Below, piece after piece: positions 16,009-25,668 of a DNA stretch of 64,000 bases. The stretch spans positions 62,001-126,000 of the forward strand of contig NZ_BDBC01000020.1 of assembly GCF_001612785.1 (NCBI RefSeq). The letters are read 5' to 3'. This DNA comes from Nocardia beijingensis NBRC 16342 (lineage in GTDB: Bacteria; Actinomycetota; Actinomycetes; Mycobacteriales; Mycobacteriaceae). Within the stretch, counting starts at the first letter, position 1. Each line of letters opens with the position of its first letter. The notes under the pieces are model-generated. The model searched no databases. It was not told the DNA's origin and saw nothing but the letters and a program-made list of their open reading frames with translations. The position numbers were made by a program, and so were the translations under genes.

Positions 16009-19000
16009 TCAGATCTGCTGCGGAATCCAGGCCACTTGGACGAGGTCACGCCGAGAACTCATAGGCTCCACGTAGATTCCGCGACCCGGCGGCTGCTTGG
16101 CGGCGCGCACGTCGCTGATCAACACGCCGTCGAGCTTCGAGCCGTCCATGATCAGGCCCGAGGAATTGAGGTTCTTCATCTGACCGATCACGTTGTCGTA
16201 CAACGCCGTATCCGCCTGGGCGATATTGCGGGCCGCGATGACGTGCAAACCGGTGTCGCGGCCGTCGACCAGGATGTCCTTGAGCGGCTCCAGCGGGTTC
16301 ATCGCGCCGCGCTGCGCGATCATGTGATAGTCGTCGATCACGACGAAGACCTCGGGCCCGGACCACCATGACCGCTCCGCGAGCTGGCGGGTGGTCACAT
16401 TGTCCGGTGGGCGCCGCGAGCGCATCTTCTCGACCAGCGGCGGCAGCGCCTCGCGCACATCCCGCTCGTTGGTGACGTGCCCGATGAGCATCTCCTGCGG
16501 CACCGTCTCCAAATGCCTGCGCCGGTAATCGATCAGCAACACGCGCGCCTGCGACGGGTCGTACTGGCGTTTGATGGACTCGAGCAGCGCGGCCAAGGTG
16601 GTCGACTTCCCCGACCCCGTCGATCCGAGCACGATGAAGTGCGTCGATACGCTGAAATCGATCGTCGCCGGACGCAGATCGGATTCCCGGACGCCGAACG
16701 GCACGACCAGACGCTGCGCGAGCGTCTGCGGCGCCGGCCAGCCCGCACGAACCTCGTCGATGCCGATCTGCGGCGGCAACAGTCGCACCTGGGGCGCGCG
16801 CCTGCCGGGGAAGCGCTGCGCGACTTCGGCGACGGCGGCGGCGAGGCCCTCGGCCGCCGAGTCCGCCTCGCCCACCCCGTCGATGCGCGGCAACGCCGTG
16901 AGCATGTGCAGGCCGTCGGTCGAGATGCAGCGACCGGGCCGATTGGCCGGGATCGCCGCGACCACGGTGCGGTGGACGTTGAAGGTCGTGTCGGCCAGGT
17001 CGCCGAGACGCATCTCGACGCGCGTCTGCATCAGGTCCTTGATCGCCGGGCGGATGGCGATCCAGCGCGAACTGCTCACCACCAAGTGGATGCCGTAGTT
17101 CAGGCCCTGCAGGGCAATGGATTCCATCACCGGGGTGTACTCGTCGTAGTACGGGCCGTTCGTACCGAAACCGACGTCCCATCCGTCGATGACCAAGAAG
17201 ATGTCGCCGTACGGATCGCGGTCGTGCCACGGCGGGGCGGTCGGGCCTTCGCGCAGCGTGCGGAACTTCCGGATGGAATCGATCCCGAACTCGGTGAACA
17301 TCGATTGCCTGCTCTCCAGCAGGTTCGTGACCAAGGCGATCGTGCGCCGGATGCGGTCGCCGTCCCTGGCCGCGGCGACCGATCCCACGTGCGGGAGGTT
17401 CGCCAGCGCCGCCAGACCGCCGCCGGAGAAATCGAGGCAGTAGAACTGCACCTGCTCCGGGGTGTGGGTCAGCGCCGCGGACATGATGAATGTCTGCAGC
17501 GCGGTCGATTTACCCGACTGAGTGCCGCCGACGATGGCCATGTGACCGCCCGCGCCGGACATGTCGACCGACCAGACGTCCTGACGCTGCTGCCGAGGCT
17601 TGTCGACCAGCGCCAAGGGCATCTGCAACGCTCCCTGCGGCACCGCGCGGATCATCCGCTCCAGCGTCGGCGGCGTGACCAGCGGCGGCAGCCACATCTT
17701 GTGCGCGGGCTGACCGTGGCGGGCCAGCTGCTGCAGCACCGCTTCCATCACCGTGATGGATTCGCCGTCGGTGGCCTCGGGCGCCTCTTGGACGACAACG
17801 GGCTCGACCACCACGGGCCGGGTGTCGACGATATGGCCGGCGGTGAAACGCTGCGGCGGCCGGTATCCGCCTCCGGGGCGCCGCGCCCGCTGCGCGGAGG
17901 CCGCGGACACCTGCGCCGGCGGCGCGTACTTCTCACCCACGTACGCGGCTTGGAAGCGCTGCAGGTCACCGGAACCGACCCGCAGATAACCGGAACCCGG
18001 CTTCTTCGGCAGGTGGTAGGCATCCGCGGTGCCGATCGCGTCACGCGAGTCACTGGTCTGGTTCGTGCGCAACGCGATTCGGTAGGAGAGGTGCGCTTCC
18101 AGCTCACCCATCCGGTTGGCGGGCACCTTCTGCGACGCGAGCAGCAAGTGGATACGCAACGATCGGCCCAACCGGCCGATGGCCACGAAGAGCTTCGAGA
18201 AGTTCGGGTACTGCTCTAGCAGTTCGGCGAACTCGTCGAGGATGATCAACAGCGTGGGCAGCGGTCGCAGATCCGCGCCTTGCTCCCTGGCGCGCTCGTA
18301 GTCGGCGACGCTGGCGAAATTGCCCGCGTCACGCAGGATGCGCTGCCGCCGGGCCATCTCACCGTTGATGACGTCTTCCATACGGGTGACGAGGTCGGCT
18401 TCTTCCTCCATGTTCGTCACCACGGCCGTCACATGCGACAGCCGGTCGAAGCCGAGGAAGGTCGCGCCACCTTTGAAGTCGACGAGCAGCAGGTTCAGCA
18501 CGTCCGGCGAATGCGTCGCCACCGCGGAAAGCACCAGGGTGCGCAAGAACTCGGACTTGCCAGAGCCGGTAGCGCCGATACACATGCCGTGCGGGCCCAT
18601 GCCCTCCTCGGCCGATTCCTTGATGTCGAGGTAGACGACACCACCGGCCGGGTCGTGGCCGAACGGGATGTTCAGGCGGGCCCGGTCCTGGTCCCGACGC
18701 CGGATCCACGCTTGCTCGACCCGGATGGCGCCCGGGTCGTCGATCCCGACCATCTCTTCCCAGGAGGTGCCGCCGCTGGCCTGCTCGGCGGCCACCGCTT
18801 CCACCACGGTGGACAACCGGTACGGCGAGATGCTGCGCGCCATGGCCGTGATCGCCGCCGTCGACAGCGAATCGGCCACCCCGACGCGACGCAATCCGCG
18901 CGGGGTGACCTCGTTCAGCGACCGGTCCTCGGTCACGGTGAAGCGCAGCGCCCGCGGCAGGTTCTGTTCCGCGGGGCCGAGCCGCAGCCAGGTGCAGCCG

Positions 19001-20016
19001 TCGATGCCGGAGATGTCGCGGTCGCTGGCGGGCCCGCCGACGTCCACGATCAGCAGGAAGTGGGTGCGATCCAGGGTGGGCTGCGAATTGGCCGAGAACG
19101 GACCGCGATTGAGTCCGGCGAGCACCTTGGTGCGCAGCTCGGCCACGGTGCGGTAGACCATCCGGCTGGACCCGATCGCGTCGGTGTCGTTCGGATGCTG
19201 GGTGTGCGGCAGCCATTTCAGCCAGGACCATTCCGGCGCGTCCGGGTCGGACAGCACCGCCGCGACCGCCACCTGGTCCGGGCCGTGCAGCACCACGACC
19301 TCGGCGATCATCGCGCGGATCAGCCCGGCCACCAGGTCAGGGTCACCGTCGATGCCGACCTGCGGCGCCGACAGCAGATTGATCGCTACCGGCATGCCGC
19401 CGACCGTGGAATAGGCCTTGGCGAAGCGGGTCAGTTCCACCACGCCGACCGGATCCAGATCCGAGGTGGGCGCGGCTTCCGGGACGATCACGCGCACTTG
19501 GTTGGCGATGCGTCCGCGACCGACCCGCACGCGCAGGAACTGCGGACTGGCGACCTGCACCTCCCACATCCTTTTGCCGCCGATCAACCGGGCGATCTCA
19601 TCCGGACCGGGATGGGTGTACCGCAAGAAGGCGTGCAGCTCGGCTTCCGCCGCGTGCACCGTCTTGCGGTTGTCGGTGAGGCTGCGCAGATAGTCCTTGC
19701 GCTCCTCGTTCAGGCTCGCCGCGCCGCCGCTGGAGTTGCCCGCGAACGCGCCGCCCATCATGCCGAACATCGACACCAGCATCATGGCCGGGAACATCAG
19801 CATCATCGGGTTCACGGTTCCGCCGCCGCGGAACATCATGACCATCATCCCGCCCATGGCCGCCACCATGATCACGGGCATGATCATCTTCAGCCGCGAC
19901 GGCGGCACCGGCTTCGGCAGCTCGGTCGGCGGTTGCAGCCGCAACTCGGTCACGGCGGGCGCTTTGGGACCGCGCACCATCCTGGCGGGCCGGACGAATC
20001 GGCGAGTGGTGGTCAT
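16009..20016 (-). CDS. eccC: EccC, FtsK/SpoIIIE-type motor ATPase of the ESX system (single chain)
   Basis: Hexameric motor that recognises and drives substrates through the ESX pore. 1335 residues: two transmembrane helices (about 43-63 and 70-92, very Met-rich), then three FtsK-like ATPase domains with Walker A lysines Lys487 (GATGSGKSEF), Lys836 (GGTQSGKST) and Lys1137 (GSTGSGKST). It is one uninterrupted chain, unlike EccCa1/EccCb1 of ESX-1. The start at ATG 20016 overlaps the eccB stop (ATGA); the longer ORF runs antisense-like through eccB. All three P-loops look intact. The final gene of the eccB-eccC unit; the next dyad lies 13 bp after its stop. Confidence 0.96.
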   Translation of the reverse strand: MTTTRRFVRPARMVRGPKAPAVTELRLQPPTELPKPVPPSRLKMIMPVIMVAAMGGMMVMMFRGGGTVNPMMLMFPAMMLVSMFGMMGGAFAGNSSGGAASLNEERKDYLRSLTDNRKTVHAAEAELHAFLRYTHPGPDEIARLIGGKRMWEVQVASPQFLRVRVGRGRIANQVRVIVPEAAPTSDLDPVGVVELTRFAKAYSTVGGMPVAINLLSAPQVGIDGDPDLVAGLIRAMIAEVVVLHGPDQVAVAAVLSDPDAPEWSWLKWLPHTQHPNDTDAIGSSRMVYRTVAELRTKVLAGLNRGPFSANSQPTLDRTHFLLIVDVGGPASDRDISGIDGCTWLRLGPAEQNLPRALRFTVTEDRSLNEVTPRGLRRVGVADSLSTAAITAMARSISPYRLSTVVEAVAAEQASGGTSWEEMVGIDDPGAIRVEQAWIRRRDQDRARLNIPFGHDPAGGVVYLDIKESAEEGMGPHGMCIGATGSGKSEFLRTLVLSAVATHSPDVLNLLLVDFKGGATFLGFDRLSHVTAVVTNMEEEADLVTRMEDVINGEMARRQRILRDAGNFASVADYERAREQGADLRPLPTLLIILDEFAELLEQYPNFSKLFVAIGRLGRSLRIHLLLASQKVPANRMGELEAHLSYRIALRTNQTSDSRDAIGTADAYHLPKKPGSGYLRVGSGDLQRFQAAYVGEKYAPPAQVSAASAQRARRPGGGYRPPQRFTAGHIVDTRPVVVEPVVVQEAPEATDGESITVMEAVLQQLARHGQPAHKMWLPPLVTPPTLERMIRAVPQGALQMPLALVDKPRQQRQDVWSVDMSGAGGHMAIVGGTQSGKSTALQTFIMSAALTHTPEQVQFYCLDFSGGGLAALANLPHVGSVAAARDGDRIRRTIALVTNLLESRQSMFTEFGIDSIRKFRTLREGPTAPPWHDRDPYGDIFLVIDGWDVGFGTNGPYYDEYTPVMESIALQGLNYGIHLVVSSSRWIAIRPAIKDLMQTRVEMRLGDLADTTFNVHRTVVAAIPANRPGRCISTDGLHMLTALPRIDGVGEADSAAEGLAAAVAEVAQRFPGRRAPQVRLLPPQIGIDEVRAGWPAPQTLAQRLVVPFGVRESDLRPATIDFSVSTHFIVLGSTGSGKSTTLAALLESIKRQYDPSQARVLLIDYRRRHLETVPQEMLIGHVTNERDVREALPPLVEKMRSRRPPDNVTTRQLAERSWWSGPEVFVVIDDYHMIAQRGAMNPLEPLKDILVDGRDTGLHVIAARNIAQADTALYDNVIGQMKNLNSSGLIMDGSKLDGVLISDVRAAKQPPGRGIYVEPMSSRRDLVQVAWIPQQI

Positions 20017-21569
20017 TGTGTACCCCCGAGCCCGGCGACGATCTTGTTGTTCGGAATGCCGTCGTGCTGGATGCGAGCTTCCTTCTGGGACAGGGCTGGT
20101 CCGACCGCGAACAGCGAGATGATGCTCCACGGCGCCGGGACCGGGGCACGCAGTGCGAGCGATGTCAGCGTGGGGTCGGCGGCGCCGATACTGCTGGGAT
20201 CGGTGATGATGCCGTAGCGGACGCCGCTGTCGGAGACCCAGTACAGCGATTCCCGCAGCGGCGAACCCGGTTCCGCGCCGGTCACCTGGACGAAACGACC
20301 GGTGTCGCGCGGCAGATAGGCGGCGTCCGCGGTGGTGCCGCGCGAGGCCGCCGAGGTCACCAGGTCGACCGCGCGGCCCTGCTCGTCTTTCGTGAGCGGC
20401 AATTGCCTGCCCACCAGCAGTTCGGTGGCCGCGTTCGGATCGTTCCCCGAGCGCGACCAGTGCAAGCAGGTCACGCCGGACCGTTCGGGGTCGACCAGGC
20501 GAATGGGACGGGTCGGGTAGGTCGCGGTGCCCGGCCACTGTCCTGGGCGCAGATTCGCCGCGATCACGTCGGGTCCCACTGTCCGGGTGGACACCGAACC
20601 TTGCGAGTCGGCGTTGCGGACCATCGCCGCCAGCACCGTGCTGATCCGAACCAGCCCCGACTGGGAGACGAGGTAGTACGAGGCGCCCTGGTCCGGCACC
20701 GACACGGTGAGCACCGACCCGACCGGCGTGGTGTATCCGTTGTTGAGCGTGATCGACTCCCCCTTACCCGGCACTTCGGGCACCCGCAGCGGCGGAGCCT
20801 CGGGGATGGCGTTGACCAAGCCCTTGGACGCCGCCATCACCGGAGCGGTCGAATCGATGCCGAGCGCCATGGCCACCGCGGTGTTCGCGAGATCGATCGC
20901 GGCGCGCACCACGCCTTTCTCGGCGTCGCCGTACACCAGCCAGGTCGTGGTGTCGTCGCGCAGCAGCCGGGCCTCGCCGTCGCCAAGCGTGCGGTTGGCG
21001 TCGCCGTCCACGGTGAGGGGGCCGCCGATCGCGGTGGTGCGCACCGCGGAGCGGCTCACGGTCGGCAGACCGGTGCTCGGGTTGACCGGCGCCGCCGCGC
21101 CGGTGCGCGCCGTGTCACACACCGTCCACGAGGAATCCCGCTCGTCGGTGTCGATGATGCTGGCGGGCGCGCCCGGGATGCCGACCCACGGCCCGCGCGG
21201 GTATTTCGCCAGCTCGTCCCGGGAGACTTTCACCGGTATGTCGGGAGAACCGACGATCAGCCGGGCCGAGGTGAGATTCAGCGCCGGGAACAGCCGGTTG
21301 TTCAGGCGCACGAACAGCGCCCCGGTGTCCTTCTCCGCCACGATGTTGGAGTCTCCGACCTTCTTGGCGGGCTTGAAGAACGCCAGCACCGCGGCACCCG
21401 CGATGATCACGCAGGCCAGCGCGATGCCGATGGACAGCGCGGTCGAGCGACCGCGCTGCGGGTCGTCGATCATCGACGCGTCGCGTCGGACCAGCGCGTG
21501 CTCGATCCGGCGCAGCAGAAAACGCCAGCCGGAGATCTGGTGTTTGGTCACAACCCGGAAGCGCGCCAC
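20013..21569 (-). CDS. eccB: EccB, periplasmic/membrane core subunit of the ESX system
   Basis: A 518-residue type II membrane protein. The N-terminal family signature VTKHQISGWRFLLRRIEHAL is followed by one transmembrane helix (about residues 42-65) and a large periplasmic region with repeat-like domains; two cysteines (TVCDTAR and VTCLHW) could form the disulfide known in EccB structures. It ends four bases inside eccC (ATGA). The start at 21569 is GTG with AAGGA upstream; most homologues start a few residues later, near the VTK. Site 3 of the TTCCC dyads is 69-84 bp upstream. Confidence 0.95.
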   Translation of the reverse strand: MARFRVVTKHQISGWRFLLRRIEHALVRRDASMIDDPQRGRSTALSIGIALACVIIAGAAVLAFFKPAKKVGDSNIVAEKDTGALFVRLNNRLFPALNLTSARLIVGSPDIPVKVSRDELAKYPRGPWVGIPGAPASIIDTDERDSSWTVCDTARTGAAAPVNPSTGLPTVSRSAVRTTAIGGPLTVDGDANRTLGDGEARLLRDDTTTWLVYGDAEKGVVRAAIDLANTAVAMALGIDSTAPVMAASKGLVNAIPEAPPLRVPEVPGKGESITLNNGYTTPVGSVLTVSVPDQGASYYLVSQSGLVRISTVLAAMVRNADSQGSVSTRTVGPDVIAANLRPGQWPGTATYPTRPIRLVDPERSGVTCLHWSRSGNDPNAATELLVGRQLPLTKDEQGRAVDLVTSAASRGTTADAAYLPRDTGRFVQVTGAEPGSPLRESLYWVSDSGVRYGIITDPSSIGAADPTLTSLALRAPVPAPWSIISLFAVGPALSQKEARIQHDGIPNNKIVAGLGGTQ

Positions 21570-21637
21570 CGGTTCTCGTTCCTTCCGCCGCCCTCACCAA
21601 ACCGTAACCAGCGGTCACAGCACGAATTCGACCGCTA

Positions 21638-21653
21638 TTCCCGGCATGGGGAA
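21638..21653. promoter_or_regulatory. ESX-locus dyad, site 3 (before eccB-eccC)
   Basis: TTCCCG-GCAT-GGGGAA: perfect TTCCC/GGGAA arms with six bases between them, centred 76 bp upstream of the eccB start in the 103-bp gap after eccA. Confidence 0.8.
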
Positions 21654-21672
21654 CAGCGATCCAGCGGACGCC

Positions 21673-23433
21673 TCACACCCGCGTGCTCGGCGCCAAACCC
21701 TCCAGCGCCGCGGTGATGTCGAACGCATCGATCGTCATGAGCTCCTCGTCGGTCATCGCGGCGATATCGGCGTTCTCCCTGGTGAAGCGATAGTCCCGCT
21801 CGGCTTCCGCGGCCTCGACCACGTTGCGCACGAAACGGCCGTTGCCGGCCAGGTCGATCAGCCGCCTGCCGTTCTTGGTCTGCCCCGCCAGTTCCTCACA
21901 CCGCAGCCGCAGCACCTCGCGGGCCTCCTCGGAGAGGATCGAATCCTTCTTCCGCGCGATGTGCTCGGCGATCTGCACCAGTTCGTCGGCGCCGTAGCTG
22001 GCGAAACGGATGCGCTTGGTAAAACGGGAAGCCAAGCCGTCGTTCGACGCCAGGAACCGATCGATCTGGTCCTCGTACCCGGCGATGATCACGACCAGCT
22101 TGTCCCGGTCGTTCTCCATGCGGGCCAGCAGCGTGTCGACCGCTTCCTTGCCGAACGCGTCGCCGCCGGAAAGACCTTCCTGGATCAGCGTGTAGGCCTC
22201 ATCGATGAACAGCACGCCACCGAGCGCCGTGTCGATCAGCGCGTTGGTCTTGGGCGCGGTGTGGCCCAGGTGGGTGCCGACCATGTCGTTGCGGGACACC
22301 TCGATGACATCGGCGTTCTCCACGACGCCCAGGCCGGCGAAGATCTTGGCGATCACGCGGGCGATGGTCGTCTTGCCGGTGCCGGGCGGACCGGAGAAGA
22401 TCAAGTGCTGCGACTTGGAATCCACCGCGAGCCCGCGCTTGGCGCGCACCTGGTCCATCAGCACGCCGGACTTGAGCCGGTCGACCTGCTCCTTGACCGA
22501 GTCCATGCCGATCTGCGCCTGCAGCAGGTCCGAGGCTTCGGCGAGCAGGCTCTCGCGCTCGGCGCGCGCCGCGGTGGCGGCGGCCTCGCGTGGATCGTCA
22601 CCCGTCTTCGGGTCCCACCTGTTGGTCCTGGACGCGATGAGTTCCGCGGTGGCGATCTCGAAGCGGTACGTCTTGTCCCGCACCGCGCGCTGCCATTCCT
22701 CGCGCTCCGGCCACAGCGCCGAGCCCTGCAGTCCTTTGAGGATCTTGTCGGCGGCGTCGTGGTCGCCGTTGTGCCGCATCAGCATGCCGAGCAGGAAGTG
22801 CGCGTCGGCCCAGATGTAGGACAGGTTGCCCGACGAGCTGTCCTCCACGATCCGCTGCGCGCGTGGCATGGCTTCGCCGAAGCGCCCCAGATGCGCCAGC
22901 GACTGGGCGGTCATCAGTTCGGCCGCGATGTCGAGCAGGCCGTCCTCGAGCACCGGCCGCGCGTTGCGTGCGGCGAGCACCTCCGGCCACTGCTTGGTCC
23001 GGAAGTACAGCGACATGCGCACGAAGTCGGAGACGTCGTCGCGCGGGACCTCGTCCAGGATCGCCGCGGCTTCCTGCCATTCCCCGCCTTCGGCGTAGGA
23101 GCACGCCTGCGCGATCGCGATCTGGTCGCGATCGGCCATCGCGACGCGCAAGCCGTACATGCCGATCTCGACCTGGCACCACAGGGCGCGGTCCACCAGA
23201 CCGGCCCGCTGCTGATCGCGGTAGAGATTGTGCACCGAGCGGTAGGCGCCGTAGATCACCTCCGAGGTGACCTCCCCGGCCATGGCCCGCCCGAGCCAGG
23301 CATCGCACATGTCCGGGTCGAGGTCGGTGGCGGCCCGAAACGCCGCCGCGGCGTGCTGCTCGTTGCGCACGCCACCGGCGACCAACCCAAGATTCTGAAC
23401 ACCCGTGTAGAACGCGTCCTCGGCCGCTGACAC
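21673..23433 (-). CDS. eccA: EccA, cytosolic AAA+ (CbxX/CfxQ) ATPase of the ESX system
   Basis: AAA+ ATPase thought to release EspG from PE/PPE substrates. 586 residues: an N-terminal tetratricopeptide-like helical domain (about 1-280), then the CbxX/CfxQ domain with Walker A GPPGTGKTT (Lys354), Walker B GGVLFIDEAY and the arginine-finger region ASRFTKRI. The start is GTG 23433 with GGAAGGGAAG upstream. It forms its own unit: 103 bp separate it from eccB, and both a dyad (23505) and a second promoter-like element (23563-23591) lie upstream. Its presence, with EspG and PE/PPE, separates this locus from ESX-4 types. Confidence 0.96.
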   Translation of the reverse strand: MSAAEDAFYTGVQNLGLVAGGVRNEQHAAAAFRAATDLDPDMCDAWLGRAMAGEVTSEVIYGAYRSVHNLYRDQQRAGLVDRALWCQVEIGMYGLRVAMADRDQIAIAQACSYAEGGEWQEAAAILDEVPRDDVSDFVRMSLYFRTKQWPEVLAARNARPVLEDGLLDIAAELMTAQSLAHLGRFGEAMPRAQRIVEDSSSGNLSYIWADAHFLLGMLMRHNGDHDAADKILKGLQGSALWPEREEWQRAVRDKTYRFEIATAELIASRTNRWDPKTGDDPREAAATAARAERESLLAEASDLLQAQIGMDSVKEQVDRLKSGVLMDQVRAKRGLAVDSKSQHLIFSGPPGTGKTTIARVIAKIFAGLGVVENADVIEVSRNDMVGTHLGHTAPKTNALIDTALGGVLFIDEAYTLIQEGLSGGDAFGKEAVDTLLARMENDRDKLVVIIAGYEDQIDRFLASNDGLASRFTKRIRFASYGADELVQIAEHIARKKDSILSEEAREVLRLRCEELAGQTKNGRRLIDLAGNGRFVRNVVEAAEAERDYRFTRENADIAAMTDEELMTIDAFDITAALEGLAPSTRV

Positions 23434-23504
23434 TCGGACTTCCCTTCCGCCGATCTAGCCTGTTCAAAAGATAGATTCCGGCGTCGGACCCCGGGTCCAG
23501 CGCG

Positions 23505-23520
23505 TTCCCAGCCATGGGAA
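23505..23520. promoter_or_regulatory. ESX-locus dyad, site 4 (before eccA)
   Basis: TTCCCA-GCCA-TGGGAA, a perfect inverted repeat centred 79 bp upstream of the eccA start. Confidence 0.85.
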
Positions 23521-23562
23521 GCAGTAGCCACCGCGAGCACCAGGCACCACATGCCAGTTTTG

Positions 23563-23591
23563 AACGTGCCGTCGGTTAACGGTATGTTTAC
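23563..23591 (-). promoter_or_regulatory. Possible second eccA promoter with spacer palindrome
   Basis: Read on the minus strand: GTAAAC (23586-23591), 17 bp, CACGTT (23563-23568). The 14 bp next to the -10 (23569-23582) read CCGTTAACCGACGG, two mismatches from the palindrome found at the gdh, PAS-gene, whiB-like and merR promoters, at the same offset. The hexamers themselves are weak, so the call rests on the shared layout. A further half-matching copy lies at 23707-23720. Confidence 0.5.
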
Positions 23592-23734
23592 CCACGGGGC
23601 CGGCAATCATCCGCCTGCAGACGGCCCCTTCGGCGGCGGCTGGCCAGCCGCGATCCGGTCCACCCAGCCGCCGCGCAGCAGGTCGGGGCACTGGCAAAAA
23701 TACTTGCCGCTATTTAGGTGCACACTATTGAACG

Positions 23735-23845
23735 TTCCGACAGAAGAGGGTACTGTCTGAACACAGATCGCCAGTCCCTCATCCTGACGATCTGAACCCA
23801 ATAAGCAACGGCCGGTGGCACCGGCAGGCCACCGGCCGTTGTGGG
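23735..23845 (+). ncRNA. Candidate structured small RNA between eccA and the next unit
   Basis: About 110 bases with no coding potential fold into three consecutive hairpins on the plus strand. (1) GACAG/CTGTC with a loop containing GAGGG. (2) A 7-bp stem CAGATCG/CGATCTG (about 23764-23794) extended by an inner CAG/CTG, with loop TCCCTCATC. (3) A 14-bp perfect GC-rich stem, 23806-23819 with 23828-23841, which could terminate transcription. The loops of hairpins 1 and 2 are complementary (GAGGG with CCCTC), so a kissing interaction is possible. C-rich loops recall the actinobacterial 6C RNA, but runs of six C are missing, so I do not assign it. Transcription and strand are inferred. Confidence 0.45.
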
Positions 23846-23907
23846 GGTAGGACTTCCCGCCGAACGGCGCTTCTACGTCTACCACTGCCGTCCGTTCGAC
23901 TCAGCAA

Positions 23908-23931
23908 CCCATTCCCGTTCTTGGGAATGGG
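23908..23931. other. Hairpin with TTCCC-N6-GGGAA core, terminator and/or extra dyad
   Basis: A perfect 9-bp inverted repeat, CCCATTCCC and GGGAATGGG, around a 6-base loop. It lies 25 bp beyond the stop of the 561-residue gene (minus strand) and is followed on the plus strand by GTTTTCGCG. It contains the same TTCCC-N6-GGGAA core as the ESX-locus dyads but has no gene start at the usual distance, so a terminator for one or both converging transcripts seems likelier. Confidence 0.6.
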
Positions 23932-23955
23932 TTTTCGCGTTTCGGCCGGCCTCGC

Positions 23956-25641
23956 TCAGCCGCGCGTCGGAGGTGCGTCCCCGTGCTCGGGCGCCGGTGC
24001 CGTAACCCGCGATCGCACCGAGTTCGCGTCGGCGAGCTCGGCACCGCGCGCTTTGGCGCCCTTCTCCCCGACCGAGCGCAGTCGCGGCCCTGTGGACGGT
24101 GCGTGCACCACGGCGGGAACTTCCCGGGAACGACGGGTCTTGCTCCACGGGGTGACCGCAGGCCGGCGCACTTTCGGCGAGATCGTCTCCAGACGACCGC
24201 GCTTCGCCGGCGCGGGGTTCGGCGTACCCGGCGGCTGCGCGGCACGTCCCCAAGGGGTGGCCGCCGCTCCCGGGTTCTGCTGTGCGGGGAACGCGACTCC
24301 TGCGACCGGCCCCTCGGCCGAAGGCACCTGGCCGGCGGAGGCGACCGGCTCGGTGGCCGAGCCGGTTCGGCGAGGCTCGCAGTCGGACGCGGGTCGCTGC
24401 GCCACCTCGGACACCGCGTCGCCGCCGACCGCCGTTCCGGCAGTTGCGCCTGCGTGCGCGGACGGCGCAGGAGGGCTCATCAGTCCGTCGAGCCGGTCCG
24501 CCGCGTCCTTCGGCGCGACTGCGGAGATCTGCGGGTGCCGCGCGGGGTCTGCGACCCGGCTCTCCGCCGATGCGGCCGAGGCAGAACGGTCGGCCACCGG
24601 GCCTTCCACCGAAGACGGCAAGGCGGAACTGCCACCGCCCCGGATCGGTACTCGGGCACCGCTTTCAGGTTCATGCCGATCGGCTGCATGCCTGTCGACG
24701 GCCCCCTCCGTGGCACCGACCGCCTTCGCCGCATCGCGCGGCGCGACCGGGACATGCGCCCCGCCGGTTCCCTGTCTGTCCAGACCGGATGCCGCTGCGG
24801 GGGCGGGCAGCCCCGCGCGCGACGCGGGCCGTTCGCCGCGCCCGAGCGAATGTTCCCGCGCCGTGCGGGCCGGAGCCGGTGCCGGTCCGGCGTCGGCCAC
24901 GGCGTGCCGCGCCGCGTCGTCGAGCAGCGTCGACGTCGTGAAGTCCAGTGTCGAGACATTCTCGGCGAAGTCCGCGGCGTGCCGCATGATGTCGTCGGCG
25001 TGGTCGTCGAGCACCTTCGCGAAGTGCTGCACGGCGTCGGGGTCGATGTGCAGCGGTTGGGGGCGGCTCGACGACGGGACACCGAGCGCGTCGCGGGTGG
25101 CGTCGTAGACGATCCCCCTGACCAAGTCATCGATCGCCTGCTCCAGCGGTTCGATCGCCTTGCCGACCACTTCGGCGACGATGTAGCCGATGAGGTACTG
25201 CGACATCTGCTCGCACACCCGGCGAGCGGCGGCGGCGACCAGCGGCGCCGACGAAGCGAGCGGCGGCGTCACCATGATCGAGGCGTAAGTCGCGGCCAGC
25301 GCGGCGAGTTCGGCCAGCACGGCGGCCTTGACCACGGTGATCACGGTCGCCGCCACGTCGAGGGCGCCGCCGACGAGCTCGCAGGCGCCCTCGAGTCGCC
25401 GCATGTGCGTGGCGCTCATGTGCGACCAAGTGGCGACCAGCTGCTGGTAGGACTCACCCGAGTAGAAAGCGCCCATCTGGCCGATCACGCCCGTCGCCGA
25501 CTCGTGCGTGTCGCGCACCTGCGCGGCGAAGGTGCGCACATGCCCGGCCAAGGCGCGCACATCGTCCTCGTCGATGTCCGGGTACGGGATGCCGCAGATG
25601 TTGAGGAAGAGCGCTACCTCGCTGGGGATCTCGATCGCCAC
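23956..25641 (-). CDS. Large ESX-associated protein with WXG100-like N-terminal domain and Ala/Pro-rich tail
   Basis: 561 residues. Residues 1-225 are almost entirely helical and resemble the WXG100-like N-terminal domains of large type VII effectors: DDVRALAGHVRTFAAQVRDTHES, then YQQLVATWSHMSATHMRRLEGACELVGGALDV and a hydrophobic helix AAVLAELAALAATYASIM. Residues ~260-561 are Ala/Pro/Gly/Arg-rich low complexity with no recognisable toxin fold. It follows the NlpC/P60 gene by 27 bp and is its likely partner or co-substrate. A CpnT-like channel or effector is possible; I see no catalytic domain. Confidence 0.75.
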   Translation of the reverse strand: MAIEIPSEVALFLNICGIPYPDIDEDDVRALAGHVRTFAAQVRDTHESATGVIGQMGAFYSGESYQQLVATWSHMSATHMRRLEGACELVGGALDVAATVITVVKAAVLAELAALAATYASIMVTPPLASSAPLVAAAARRVCEQMSQYLIGYIVAEVVGKAIEPLEQAIDDLVRGIVYDATRDALGVPSSSRPQPLHIDPDAVQHFAKVLDDHADDIMRHAADFAENVSTLDFTTSTLLDDAARHAVADAGPAPAPARTAREHSLGRGERPASRAGLPAPAAASGLDRQGTGGAHVPVAPRDAAKAVGATEGAVDRHAADRHEPESGARVPIRGGGSSALPSSVEGPVADRSASAASAESRVADPARHPQISAVAPKDAADRLDGLMSPPAPSAHAGATAGTAVGGDAVSEVAQRPASDCEPRRTGSATEPVASAGQVPSAEGPVAGVAFPAQQNPGAAATPWGRAAQPPGTPNPAPAKRGRLETISPKVRRPAVTPWSKTRRSREVPAVVHAPSTGPRLRSVGEKGAKARGAELADANSVRSRVTAPAPEHGDAPPTRG

Positions 25642-25668
25642 GCCGCACTCTCCTCCCCGGTCACCGGC

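Noticed and set aside
23735..23845. Assignment to the known 6C RNA family
   Set aside because: Loops are C-rich but lack runs of six C and the flanking layout cannot be matched by eye.
23607..23885. Minus-strand 92-codon frame running through the small-RNA region
   Set aside because: It reads through the perfect hairpin stems, has a weak GTG start and no protein-like composition.
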